Assembly (NCBI RefSeq): GCF_004917065.1
Contig: NZ_SSYA01000003.1
Coordinates: 1-64,000 of the forward strand
Direction: 5' to 3'
Origin: Geomonas ferrireducens
Lineage (GTDB): Bacteria; Desulfobacterota; Desulfuromonadia; Geobacterales; Geobacteraceae
DNA length: 64,000 nt
The translations under genes were made by a program, and so were the position numbers. Shown here in pieces: positions 34,447 through 43,352 of this stretch (positions are counted from its first letter, which is position 1; each line of letters begins with the position of its first letter). Below the pieces are notes generated by a model. It was not told the origin of the DNA. It searched no databases and saw only the letters and a program-made list of their open reading frames with translations.

Positions 34447-35355
34447 TTACTTGAACACCTTCGCTATCTGCACCATCGCCGGCCCGAGGACGACCACCAG
34501 CAGCGCCGGGAAAATGGCGAACACGAGCGGGAAGATGAGCTTTACCGTTGTCTTCGCCGCCTCCTCCTCCGCCATCTGCCGCCGCCTGGTCCTCAGGTCG
34601 TCGGAAAAGGTGCGCAGCGCCTGGCCGAGCCCGGTGCCGAACCTCTCGGTCTGGGCGAGCATGGTGGCGAAGGACCTCAGGTCATCCACCATGGTCCGCT
34701 GCGCCATGTCCTTGAGGGCCTCCATGCGGGGTTTTCCCGCACGGGTTTCCATGTTCACCTGCCGGATCTCCGTGGTGAGCGGGTTTTTGCCGAACTGCGG
34801 GGTCTCCGAGGCCCTGAGTAGCGCCGCGTCCATGCTGAGCCCCGCTTCAACGCAGAGGGTGACCAGGTCGAGCAGGTCCGGCAGGGCGTGGAATATCGCC
34901 TCCTGGCGGCGCTTGACCCGTCGCTTCAGCCATAAGCTAGGCAGGAGGTATCCAAAAACGGCCAAGGCGGAGGTGATGAGCAGGGTGTCGACGCTGAAAT
35001 AGTCTTGGCCGGGGGCGGCGGCCAGGAGCAGGTAGGGAAGCGGCAGTAATACGGCGAGCAACAGCTTGCTCCCGATGAAGGCGTGCAGGGTGTCCCTGCG
35101 CAGACCGGCAGCAACCAGCGCCTTTCTGTAACGGGAATTCTCCTCCTTTGGGAGTTTCACCCGTTCCCCGATGCGGCTCAGTTTCCCGGCCCAAGCGCCC
35201 GATGCGGACTCCCTTGCGGTTCCCCCCTTATCCCCCGCCGGGAGAAAAGCGGAGAGACGCTGGATGACGGTGCTCCGCCTGGTGAGGAAGCCGTACAGGG
35301 CGGCGCACAGAAAAAGCGCGGTGCAGAACACGGTGAAGGAGATGAGGTAGAGCAT
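34447..35355 (-). CDS. tadC: TadC-type inner-membrane platform protein
   Basis: A 302-residue type II secretion F-domain protein. A TM segment lies at the N-terminus, a pair of TM helices near 95-140, the cytoplasmic GspF domain at about 150-275 (ALPDLLDLVTLCVEAGLSMDAAL, then QTERFGTGLGQALRTFSDDLRTRR) and a C-terminal TM. With TadB it forms the platform on which the TadA ATPase drives assembly of Flp pili. It lies ten bases after tadB. Confidence 0.92.
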   Translation of the reverse strand: MLYLISFTVFCTALFLCAALYGFLTRRSTVIQRLSAFLPAGDKGGTARESASGAWAGKLSRIGERVKLPKEENSRYRKALVAAGLRRDTLHAFIGSKLLLAVLLPLPYLLLAAAPGQDYFSVDTLLITSALAVFGYLLPSLWLKRRVKRRQEAIFHALPDLLDLVTLCVEAGLSMDAALLRASETPQFGKNPLTTEIRQVNMETRAGKPRMEALKDMAQRTMVDDLRSFATMLAQTERFGTGLGQALRTFSDDLRTRRRQMAEEEAAKTTVKLIFPLVFAIFPALLVVVLGPAMVQIAKVFK

Positions 35356-35364
35356 GGCGCACCT

Positions 35365-36324
35365 CTAGATGCGGATGTTGATGATCTTCCTGATGACGGC
35401 AAGCCCGACGAGCTGCAGCAGTGCCGCGAGGACCAGGATGATCAGACCGGTCGGCTCTTTCAAAAGCGCGGACTCGTACTCGGGACTGGCACTGTTGAAG
35501 ACCAGGAAGGCGATCAGGGGGAGGGCTCCCAGGACGTAGCCGGACATCCTCCCCTGTGCGGTGTAGACCCTTACCTGCCGCCTGATCTTCAGCCGCTCCC
35601 GTATGGTGCCGGCGAGCTTGTCCAGAAGCTCGGAGAGGTTGCCGCCGATCTCGGCGTTGATGGTCACCATGGTGGTGAAGAACCTGAGGTCGAGGCTTTC
35701 CATCCGTTCGTTCATAGCGGTGAGGGCGTCTACCATCCTAAGCCCGAACTGTTGCTGCTCGTGCGCCGTCCTAAAGAGGGGGCCTACCGGCGCGGGGACT
35801 TCCTCGGCCACGAGCTGCACCGCGACGGCGAGGGAATGCCCGGCGCGGAGAGAGCGGGCGATCATGGTGAGTGCATCGGGTAAGAGCTCGGTGAAGCGTT
35901 CGCGCCGGTGCGAGATCCTCAAGCGAAGCGCGATCTCCATGGCGCCGATGACGGCCGCTGCCGCCGCCGCTGCGCACGCCGCCTTTCCCGTCACGAGCGC
36001 CGTTGCCGCTCCCGCCACGACCACGGTCACGGCACTTGCCGCAAGTACCGAGGCGGGCGGGATTGACATCCCCGCCAGCTCAAGCCTTTTGGCTATGCTG
36101 CGTGCGAGAGACGTACGGGTCACCAGGGCGCCGGCACGGCGGGCCTGCTCGGTAAGGCGTGCCCGCAGTTCCGGAGGGAGCTCCCGGTCCGTCCCTGCCA
36201 GTTGATGCAGCCGCTTTTTCAGCTCCGCGCGCGGCGAGGCGCTTCTCTGAACCAGGTAGAGGCAGGCGGCGCCGAAGGTGAAGAGGGCGGTGAGAAAAAC
36301 GAAGGTGACGATGGGGATGAGCAT
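35365..36324 (-). CDS. tadB: TadB-type inner-membrane platform protein
   Basis: A 319-residue GspF-domain protein paired with TadC. TM segments lie at about 2-22, 90-130 and two near the C-terminus. The cytoplasmic domain reads ELLPDALTMIARSLRAGHSLAVAVQLVAEEV ... FGLRMVDALTAM, typical for TadB. It lies 16 bases after the TadA ATPase fragment in the same operon. Confidence 0.92.
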   Translation of the reverse strand: MLIPIVTFVFLTALFTFGAACLYLVQRSASPRAELKKRLHQLAGTDRELPPELRARLTEQARRAGALVTRTSLARSIAKRLELAGMSIPPASVLAASAVTVVVAGAATALVTGKAACAAAAAAAVIGAMEIALRLRISHRRERFTELLPDALTMIARSLRAGHSLAVAVQLVAEEVPAPVGPLFRTAHEQQQFGLRMVDALTAMNERMESLDLRFFTTMVTINAEIGGNLSELLDKLAGTIRERLKIRRQVRVYTAQGRMSGYVLGALPLIAFLVFNSASPEYESALLKEPTGLIILVLAALLQLVGLAVIRKIINIRI

Positions 36325-36339
36325 GACCGTCTCCTGGAG

Positions 36340-37188
36340 CTAGAACATGGCCTGGGGGAGCTCGATGCCGAAAAGCCGGAATCGTTCGGCGAAGAGGGGA
36401 CGGACGCCGGTGGTGACGAACTCCCCGACGACCCTTCCCTCCCGGTCGATCCCCTGCTGCTGGAAGACCATCACGTCGTGCATCACGATGGTGTTCCCCT
36501 CCATCCCGGTGATCTCCGAGAGCTTCACCACCTTGCGGGTGCCGTCGGAGAAGCGCACGAGCTGCAGCACGAGGTTCAGGGCCGAGGCGAGTTGCTCCTT
36601 CACCGCCCGCTCGGGAAGCTCCACGCCGGACATGAGCACCATGGTTTCCAAACGGGAGAGGGCGTCGCGGGTGGTGTTGGAGTGGACGGTGGAGAGGGAG
36701 CCGTCATGCCCCGTGTTCATCGCCTGCAAAAGGTCGAGCGCCTCGGCGCCGCGTACCTCGCCGATGATGATCCGGTCCGGCCGCATCCTGAGGGCGTTGC
36801 GCAAAAGGTCGCGCGAGGTCACCTCGCCCCGTCCCTCGAGGTTCGGCAGCCTCGTCTCCAGGCGCACCACGTGTTCCTGCTTGAGCTTCAGCTCGGCCGA
36901 GTCCTCGATGGTCACCACCCGCTCCCCTTCCGGGATGAAGGCGGAAAGGACGTTCAAAAGGGTGGTCTTCCCGGTTCCGGTGCCGCCCGAGACGAGGATG
37001 TTGAGGCGCGTTTGCACCGCTGCCTCGAGCAGTTGCGCCATGCGCTCGTCGACCGTTTCCAGTTGCACCAGGTCTTTCATGGTGAGGGGGTCGCGTCCGA
37101 AGCGGCGGATGGAGAGGACCGGTCCGTCCAAGGCAAGGGGGGGGATGATGGCGTTGACCCGGGAGCCGTCGGGAAGCCTCGCATCGAC
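36340..37188 (-). pseudogene. tadA: TadA/CpaF secretion ATPase, N-terminally truncated
   Basis: The C-terminal 280 or so residues of a TadA/CpaF ATPase (normal length about 430-480). Present are [19 protein letters not shown], Walker [11 protein letters not shown], the [10 protein letters not shown] Asp box, the His box region [14 protein letters not shown] and GSLSTVHSN. The family homology stops abruptly at VDARL (37188); beyond it the frame reads unrelated residues. The N-terminal regulatory domain is absent. An in-frame TTG at 37194 has no ribosome site. At the same point a truncated asparagine synthase begins on the other strand, so both genes were cut by one event or by a misassembly. 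Confidence 0.88.
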
Positions 37189-37189
37189 G

Positions 37190-38050
37190 TTCAAGGAGGC
37201 GAAGATCAGGCAGTGGTGGGGGCGCCTTCCCGGCTCGTCGCTGCGCCCGCGCCTTCTCGAGCGGCTCTACCCTTACGTGTTCCGCGACCCTTCCCGCGGG
37301 CGCCACTTCCTGCGGGAGTTCTTCGCCGTAGAACCTGGGCAGCTGGACGATCCCTTCTTCTCGCACGCGGTGCGCTGGGGGGGAGGGGCGAGAAACCTTC
37401 CGTTCCTGTCGAAGGGTTTACGCGAGCAGCTCGAGGGGTACGATCCGCGCGAGGAACTTGTACACCTGCTCCCGGAGGGGTTCGCCGGGCGCGACCTCTT
37501 CAGCCGCGCCCAGGTCCTGGAGATCGAGCTATTCCTCGCGGGCTTTCTTCTCTCCGCACAGGGGGACCGCGTGGCCATGGCCCATTCGGTGGAGATGCGC
37601 CACCCCTTCCTAGATTACCGGGTGATCGAGTCCGCCTTCCGGCTTCCTGCGCACTGGAAAATGCGAGGGCTCGCCGAGAAGTACTTCCTGAAAAGGGCCT
37701 GTCGCGACCTTTTGCCCGAGAGGATCCTGAAAAGGGCGAAGCAGCCTTACCGTGCGCCGGTCCGCTCCCTTTTTACCCTGGCCGCGGCGGATTACGTGGA
37801 AGAGCTCCTGAGCACGTCGAGCCTTAAGGCGAGCGGCTACTTCGATCCGGAGCGGGTGGGGCGTCTTTTCCGCAAGGTGCTTACCACCCCGGCCGGTGAA
37901 TTCGACAACATGGCCCTCATGGGGATCGTCACCACCGAAATCCTGCACCGCCAGTTCGTCGCCGCCGCCTCCTGGAAAGGGGTGCCTGTCGTGCATCCGG
38001 ACCTCGTGTGCGCCCCACTTTTGCGGAAGAAGGGGCGCCCCCGTGGGTAA
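37190..38050 (+). pseudogene. asnB: Asparagine synthase (glutamine-hydrolysing), C-terminal fragment
   Basis: About 286 residues matching the C-terminal end of an AsnB-type amidotransferase, from FKEAKIR ... [14 protein letters not shown] through the AsnB signature [25 protein letters not shown] and [16 protein letters not shown]. The N-terminal Cys glutaminase domain and the SGGLDS ATP-pyrophosphatase loop are missing. The frame to its left is open but is the antisense of the tadA fragment, so it is not part of the gene. It is followed by the ligase gene after 24 bases. AsnB homologues in surface-glycan clusters often sit with such ligases. Confidence 0.87.
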
Positions 38051-38074
38051 GGCCGAAGTTTTAAAGGAGAGATC

Positions 38075-39631
38075 ATGAACGGTTGCGTGCACCACTTCCT
38101 GGAAAACAGCGCGTCGCGCCGCCCGGACAAGGTGGCCCTCGTCCACGACGGCGAGCGGGTCACCTACCGCCGGCTCGATCGTGCCGCGTCCCGCCTGGCC
38201 GCCTTCCTGGTGGAGCGCGGCGTGCTGCCGGGAGACCGTATCGTCCTGCTTCTGGGCAACGGCGTCCAGTACGTGGCGAGCTACTACGGCATCCTGAAGG
38301 CAGGGGCGGTCGCGGTGCCGCTGAACCTTCAGACCAGGCCCGAGGCACTCGCACGTCTTTGCGAGGAACTGCAGCCTGCAGGCATCATCATGGAGCGGGA
38401 GGGCACCCTGCTGCGGACCCCGCCCCAATTTCTCCCTTCGGTCCGTTTCGTTCTCTTCGCCGACGCGGCGGCCCCTGCGGGGGAGGGGGGCGCCTGGGGG
38501 TGGGATCAGGCCCTGAAGGGGGAGGAACTCCCACCGGAAGGTAGTCCCATCGCCGATACCTCCCTCGCCAGCATCATCTACACCTCCGGCTCCACGGGGG
38601 TCCCTAAGGGGGTGATGCTTTCGCACGCGAACATCGTGAGCAACACCCGCTCCATCGTCGAATACCTGCATCTCACCGAGGACGACGTCCAGATGGTGGT
38701 GCTCCCCTTCTTCTACGTCATGGGGAAATCGCTCCTCAACACGCACGTCGCCGTGGGGGGTACGGTGGTGATCAACAACAACTTCGCCTACAGCGCCACG
38801 GTGCTGCGGCAGATGGCCGAGGAGGGGGTAACCGGCTTTTCCGGCGTCCCCTCCACCTACGCCTACCTTCTGCACCGCTCGCCGCTTGCCTCCTTCCGGG
38901 AGCGGCTCCCGGCCCTGCGCTACTGCACCCAGGCCGGAGGGCACATGGCGCGCGAGATCAAGGAGCGGCTCATGCAGGTCCTGCCGGCGCACACGAAGCT
39001 CTTCGTGATGTACGGGGCGACCGAGGCGGCGGCGCGCCTCACCTACGTCGAGCCGGAGCGGCTCGCCGAGAAGATCGGCTCCATCGGAAGAGCGATCCCC
39101 GGGGTGACGGTCCGCGTGCTCGGCCCGGCCGGCGAGGAGCTTTCCGAGGGAGAAAGCGGCGAACTGGTCGCCTCGGGCCCCAACATCATGCTGGGGTACT
39201 GGGGGGACCCGGAAGGAACGGCGCGCGTCCTCGACCGAAACGGCTACCACACCGGGGACATGGGTTACCGTGACGGCGACGGCTACCTCTACGTAACCGG
39301 CAGAAAGGACCACCTGCTCAAGGTGGGGGGGCACCGCGTCGACCCGCAGGAGATCGAGGATGTGCTCATGTCGAGCGGACTTTTGCTCGAGACGGCGGTG
39401 CTCGGTGTCGACGACGCCCTTTTGGGGACCCGGCTTGTCGCCCTTGCCGCGCCGCTTGAAGGGGCCGCGGACCACCTGGCGCTTTTAGCCCATTGCCGCG
39501 CGAAACTCCCGAGACACAAGATCCCCGCGGAGATACGGCTCGTTTCCCTGCTTCCCAAACACCCAAGCGGCAAGGTAGACCGGGCCTCCTGTCTGGTCAT
39601 CTGCGGCGCGGCTTCATCGACCACCAGCTAG
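38075..39631 (+). CDS. Class I adenylate-forming acyl/aryl-AMP ligase
   Basis: A 518-residue ANL-superfamily enzyme that activates a carboxylate as acyl-AMP and transfers it to CoA or a carrier protein. The P-loop is IIYTSGSTGVPKGV (about 167-180), followed by MYGATEAAARL (A5), YHTGDMGYRDGDGYLYVTGR (A7/A8) and the A10 Lys in HPSGKVDRAS. GGAGAG precedes the ATG. A free-standing acyl carrier protein gene lies two genes downstream, so loading that carrier is the likely role. The acyl group is unknown. Confidence 0.92.
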   Translation: MNGCVHHFLENSASRRPDKVALVHDGERVTYRRLDRAASRLAAFLVERGVLPGDRIVLLLGNGVQYVASYYGILKAGAVAVPLNLQTRPEALARLCEELQPAGIIMEREGTLLRTPPQFLPSVRFVLFADAAAPAGEGGAWGWDQALKGEELPPEGSPIADTSLASIIYTSGSTGVPKGVMLSHANIVSNTRSIVEYLHLTEDDVQMVVLPFFYVMGKSLLNTHVAVGGTVVINNNFAYSATVLRQMAEEGVTGFSGVPSTYAYLLHRSPLASFRERLPALRYCTQAGGHMAREIKERLMQVLPAHTKLFVMYGATEAAARLTYVEPERLAEKIGSIGRAIPGVTVRVLGPAGEELSEGESGELVASGPNIMLGYWGDPEGTARVLDRNGYHTGDMGYRDGDGYLYVTGRKDHLLKVGGHRVDPQEIEDVLMSSGLLLETAVLGVDDALLGTRLVALAAPLEGAADHLALLAHCRAKLPRHKIPAEIRLVSLLPKHPSGKVDRASCLVICGAASSTTS

Positions 39632-39662
39632 GTCCCCTCAGGGACCGGACAGGAAGGTGCCT

Positions 39663-40649
39663 ATGACGACAGCGACGTTTTCACCCGAGGTGCTCCGCCT
39701 CGACCCGGAACGGGAGGCGGAACGGATCTGTGCCAGGATCAGGGAACTGATGCGCAGGGAGGTCAAGCGGGGAGGGATGGTGGTGGCCCTTTCCGGCGGG
39801 ATCGACAGCAGCGTGACCGCCGCACTCGCGGTCCGGGCGCTCGGTGCAAGGCGCGTGGTGGGGCTCGAGATGCCCGAGCGCCACTCCGCCCCGGAGACCC
39901 TTGCCTTGAGCGGGAAGCTCGCTGCTACCTTCGGGATAACGACCTGCGTGGAGGACATCTCCGGGATCCTGCACGCCGTCGGCTGCTACGAGAAGTACGA
40001 CCAGGCGGTGCGCCAGGTGGTGCCGGGGTACGGACCCGGGTGGAGCTCGAAAATCGTCATCTCCGCGGTTACCGACAAGCCGCGCTTCACCACCTTCTTT
40101 CTCGTGACGCAGGACGACAAGGGGGAGCAGCGCACGGTGCGCCTCCCCCTGGAGCCCTACCTGCAGATCGTCGCCGCCACCAACTTCAAGCAGCGCGTGA
40201 GGAAGATGCTCGAGTACTACCACGCCGACCGGCTGAACTTCGCCGTCGCCGGCACGCCGAACCGGCTCGAGTACGACCAGGGTTTCTTCGTGAAGCTAGG
40301 CGACGGCGCCGCCGACCTGAAACCGATCGCGCACCTTTACAAGTCCCAGGTGTACCAAATGGCAGAGTACCTGGGCGTCCCCGAGGAGATCCGCCGCAGG
40401 GCCCCGACCACCGACACCTATTCCCTTGCCCAGGGGCAGGACGAGTTCTACTTCTCGCTCCCCTACCAACAGATGGATCTTTGCCTCTGGGGGAAAAACC
40501 ACGGTGTCCCTGCCGAAACCGTCGCACCCGTACTCGGGCTCACCCCGGACCAGGTGCGCATGGTCTACGAGGATATCGAAACCAAGAGAAGGACCACCCG
40601 TTACCTGCACCTGCCGCCGCTGTTGATGGAAGAGGTGGGGTGGCTGTGA
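39663..40649 (+). CDS. NAD synthetase-like ATP-pyrophosphatase (NadE family)
   Basis: A 328-residue NadE-type amidotransferase. The PP-loop is LSGGIDSS (43-50); VAGTPNRLEYDQGFFVKLGDGAADLKPI and HLYKSQVYQMAEYLG are NadE synthetase motifs. It lacks a glutaminase domain. Its position between an acyl-AMP ligase and an ACP suggests a specialised paralogue that amidates or ligates another carboxylate rather than the housekeeping NAD synthetase (inference). I choose the ATG at 39663 behind AGGAAGG; a GTG at 39657 is the alternative. Confidence 0.85.
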   Translation: MTTATFSPEVLRLDPEREAERICARIRELMRREVKRGGMVVALSGGIDSSVTAALAVRALGARRVVGLEMPERHSAPETLALSGKLAATFGITTCVEDISGILHAVGCYEKYDQAVRQVVPGYGPGWSSKIVISAVTDKPRFTTFFLVTQDDKGEQRTVRLPLEPYLQIVAATNFKQRVRKMLEYYHADRLNFAVAGTPNRLEYDQGFFVKLGDGAADLKPIAHLYKSQVYQMAEYLGVPEEIRRRAPTTDTYSLAQGQDEFYFSLPYQQMDLCLWGKNHGVPAETVAPVLGLTPDQVRMVYEDIETKRRTTRYLHLPPLLMEEVGWL

Positions 40650-40674
40650 CCCGAAAGGGTAAAGGAGGCGTACC

Positions 40675-40938
40675 ATGAGCGTTGCCGAAGAGATCAGGAA
40701 CTTCGTCGTGGACAACTTTTTGTTCGGGGATGAGGCGGGACTTACCGACGACAGCTCCTTCATCAGGGAAGGGATCGTCGACTCCACCGGCATCCTGCAA
40801 CTGGTCACCTACCTCCAGGAGCGTTACCAGATCGCCGTGGACGACGAGGAACTCACCCCGGAGAACCTCGACTCGGTGCGCCGGGTGGCGGCTTTCGTGG
40901 AGGTGAAACGCGGCCGTGCCGCCGTCGCAGGGGCTTAA
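40675..40938 (+). CDS. Acyl carrier protein
   Basis: An 87-residue acidic four-helix carrier protein. The phosphopantetheine attachment site is Ser37 in GIVDSTGILQLV, in place of the more usual DSL. AAAGGAGG lies five bases before the ATG. It is the presumed partner of the AMP ligase two genes upstream and of the acyltransferase downstream, whose start is 11 bases after its stop. Confidence 0.92.
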   Translation: MSVAEEIRNFVVDNFLFGDEAGLTDDSSFIREGIVDSTGILQLVTYLQERYQIAVDDEELTPENLDSVRRVAAFVEVKRGRAAVAGA

Positions 40939-40948
40939 GGGGGAGACC

Positions 40949-41437
40949 ATGGGTATGGGGATCCTGCAGAGGGTGCTGGGAAAGCTCGCGATGGTGGTCC
41001 CGGGGGGATACACGTTGCGCCCGTGGCTACAGCGTCTGCGCGGGGTGCGCATGGGGAAAAACGTCTGGCTCAGCCAACTGGTCTACCTGGACGACCAGCA
41101 CCCCGATCAGATCGTCATCGGTGACAACGTGACCATCGGCCTGCGCTGCACCGTGTTCGCCCACTTCTACCTCGGTAACCGCGCCACCGAGGAGGCGAAG
41201 GGCGGGGTGGTGATCGAGGACGGCGCCTTCATCGGACCCAACTGCACCATCCTGCATGGGGTCACCATCGGCGCGGGGGCGGTGGTCGTGGCGGGGAGCG
41301 TCGTCACGCGCAACGTCCCCGCCGGCACCCTCTACGGCCCCCCCGCCGCGCAACCACTCGCGCGCATCACCCACCCGCTGACCAACGCGGGGGAGGTCCA
41401 GTACCGCAAATTCCTCTTCGGGCTCAAAAAGCTCTAG
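40949..41437 (+). CDS. Left-handed beta-helix acyltransferase
   Basis: A 162-residue hexapeptide-repeat acyltransferase. Isoleucine-patch repeats (IVIGDNVTIGLRCTVFAH, VVIEDGAFIGPNCTILHGVTIGAGAVVVAGSVV) form the beta-helix; the catalytic His is probably in VFAHFYL. An N-terminal amphipathic stretch suggests membrane association. It may transfer the ACP-bound acyl group to a sugar or other surface molecule. AAGGGGGAG precedes the ATG at 40949. Its stop overlaps that of the convergent cytochrome gene by four bases. Confidence 0.88.
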   Translation: MGMGILQRVLGKLAMVVPGGYTLRPWLQRLRGVRMGKNVWLSQLVYLDDQHPDQIVIGDNVTIGLRCTVFAHFYLGNRATEEAKGGVVIEDGAFIGPNCTILHGVTIGAGAVVVAGSVVTRNVPAGTLYGPPAAQPLARITHPLTNAGEVQYRKFLFGLKKL

Positions 41438-42234
41438 TCGTAGGTCTTCTTCATCAGATGGAACAGGATCGCGAGCAGGAGGGCTGCGGCCACCGCGATC
41501 CCCCCCACCACGCGCCGGCGCGCATGCTCGTCATCGATCACCTTGAGCGCCGCGTCCAGCTTGTCGAGCTCCTTGTTGATCGCCGCCGACTCGTTCTTCA
41601 CCCGATTCACGTCCACGTCGTGGAACAGGGTGTGGAAGCGGTTTCTGACCGCAAAGAGCGCCTTGCCCATCTTCTCGGTATCCACCCCGCTCACCTGGAA
41701 CTGCGCGATCCTCCCCGAGATCCCGACGATGCGTGCCTCGGTCCCGCTCATGGCGTCCCGGATCGCCTTCGCCCTTTCGAAGCTGTGGCAGCGGGTGCAG
41801 CTTTTCTCGTTGATGAGGGCGAGCGACGCCTTCATCACCTGATGGTTGCTGTGACAGGTAACACAGGTCGGTCCACCCGCGCCGAGCGCGCGCCCGTGGG
41901 CGCTGGCCAGGTAATCCTTGTAGACGCCGGGGTGACAGCGCCCGCAAAAGGCGGGGATGTCCTTCTCCTTGGGAGCCCCCAAAAAGCCGCGCTGCGGGCT
42001 CATGGCGTTCGCCGCGTCCTTCGGGTCGCCGCCGTGACAGCCGTTGCAGGAGATGCCGTTTTCCGCGTGGATGCTGCCGCGCCAGAGGTTCACCGGCGCA
42101 CCGAGCCGGTCCGGCATGGAGCCGTGACACTGTATGCAGACGGTCTCCGGCTGTTCCGCGGCGACAGCTGCGGCCGGTTTCAGGAAGAGAAGCGGTGCTA
42201 GGAGCAGGATGGCCAGGATGTTTTTCCGAATCAT
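41434..42234 (-). CDS. Five-heme c-type cytochrome of a bc complex
   Basis: A 266-residue protein with a signal peptide, five CXXCH sites (CIQCH, CNGCH, CGRCH, CVTCH, CTRCH) within the first 120 residues, then a long helical/coiled-coil region and a C-terminal transmembrane anchor (VVGGIAVAAALLLAILFHL). It is thus an anchored periplasmic multiheme subunit. The ATG overlaps the cytochrome b stop by four bases (ATGA), so it is the third gene of a Rieske-cyt b-cyt c operon and takes the place of cytochrome c1/f. Confidence 0.93.
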   Translation of the reverse strand: MIRKNILAILLLAPLLFLKPAAAVAAEQPETVCIQCHGSMPDRLGAPVNLWRGSIHAENGISCNGCHGGDPKDAANAMSPQRGFLGAPKEKDIPAFCGRCHPGVYKDYLASAHGRALGAGGPTCVTCHSNHQVMKASLALINEKSCTRCHSFERAKAIRDAMSGTEARIVGISGRIAQFQVSGVDTEKMGKALFAVRNRFHTLFHDVDVNRVKNESAAINKELDKLDAALKVIDDEHARRRVVGGIAVAAALLLAILFHLMKKTYD

Positions 42235-43328
42235 GACAGGTGCCCCCATACGCTCAGTGCGATCCAGAGCAGGATGCCGGCGATCGCCAGGGTGAGAAAG
42301 AGCGGGCGCTTCAAGGGGTGGCGCTCAGGAGAGCGGTCGATGAAAGGGAGCAGCGCCAGGAAGGTCATCGCCGCCGCCTGCACCGAGAGCCCTAGCAACT
42401 CGCTCGGGAAGATCTTCAGGGTCTGGTAGTTGGCCAGGAAGTACCACTCCGGCTTTATGTGCGCCGGTGTCTTGAAGGGGTCGGCCGGGACGAAGGCGTC
42501 CGGCGTGAACGGCATGTTGGGCCAGAAGAAGACCACCGCGAGGAACACCGCGAAGTAGATCGAGATCGAGCTGAGATCCTGCAGCGCGTAGTTCGGGAAG
42601 AAGGGGATACCCCCCGGGTGCCCCTGGTAGTGGTATTCGCGTGCCTCGAACGGGTTCGCCGTCTCGTCCCTGCCGAAGGGGGGAGCCGAGATGCCGGTCC
42701 GTTTCAGGAAGAAGAGGTGGGCCCCGATGAAGGCCGCAATCACCACGGGGAGGACCGCCGCGTGCAGTGCGAAGAAGCGCCCGAGCGTTGCCGGCCCCAC
42801 GAGCTTTCCGCCGCGCAGGAACTCGACCAGGGTGGGGCCTAAGACCGGGATGGCGCTGACGCTGTTGGTGGCGACCGTCGTGGCCCAGAAGGAGAGCTGG
42901 CTCCAAGGCGCGAGGTAGCCGGTGAGCGAGATCCCCTGCACCAGGGCGAAAAGCGTGAAGCCGGTGACCCAGTTCAACTCGCGCGGCGCCTTGTAGCTCC
43001 CCATCATGAGGGTGGAGAGCATGTGCATGAGGAGCACCGCCACCATCATGTTCGACCCCACCGCGTGACACAGGCGGATGAACCAGCCGAAGGGGACCTC
43101 GTTCATGATGAAGGAGACGCTCTTGAACGCCTTGTCCGCGTCCGGCACGTAGTAGATCATGAGGAGCATGCCGGTGACGACCTGTATGGCGAAGATCACC
43201 AAAAGGACGCTCCCCAGGGAATACCATTCGTTGATGTTGCGCGGCAGAAGGTAGCCGGTGAGCTCCTTTTCCGCGATCTCGCCGATCCCGTAGCGCAGAT
43301 CGAGCCAGCGGTACAGCCGGTTTAACAT
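42231..43328 (-). CDS. Cytochrome b (b6/subunit IV-type) of a quinol oxidising bc complex
   Basis: A 365-residue polytopic membrane protein. The heme-ligand pairs are in CHAVGSNMMVAVLLMH (HX13H) and LHAAVLPVVIAAFIGAH (HX14H, the b6-type spacing). The quinol-site PEWY motif appears in IKPEWYFLANYQ. Subunit IV sequence is fused at the C-terminus. It oxidises (mena)quinol in the inner membrane and passes electrons to the Rieske protein and the multiheme cytochrome encoded beside it. Confidence 0.95.
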   Translation of the reverse strand: MLNRLYRWLDLRYGIGEIAEKELTGYLLPRNINEWYSLGSVLLVIFAIQVVTGMLLMIYYVPDADKAFKSVSFIMNEVPFGWFIRLCHAVGSNMMVAVLLMHMLSTLMMGSYKAPRELNWVTGFTLFALVQGISLTGYLAPWSQLSFWATTVATNSVSAIPVLGPTLVEFLRGGKLVGPATLGRFFALHAAVLPVVIAAFIGAHLFFLKRTGISAPPFGRDETANPFEAREYHYQGHPGGIPFFPNYALQDLSSISIYFAVFLAVVFFWPNMPFTPDAFVPADPFKTPAHIKPEWYFLANYQTLKIFPSELLGLSVQAAAMTFLALLPFIDRSPERHPLKRPLFLTLAIAGILLWIALSVWGHLS

Positions 43329-43352
43329 GGATGCCTCCGTAAGCGGAAAGGG

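Noticed and set aside
36347-37189. Leftward extension of the asparagine-synthase frame as a 567-residue protein.
   Set aside because: The upstream part is antisense to tadA; AsnB homology begins only at 37190.
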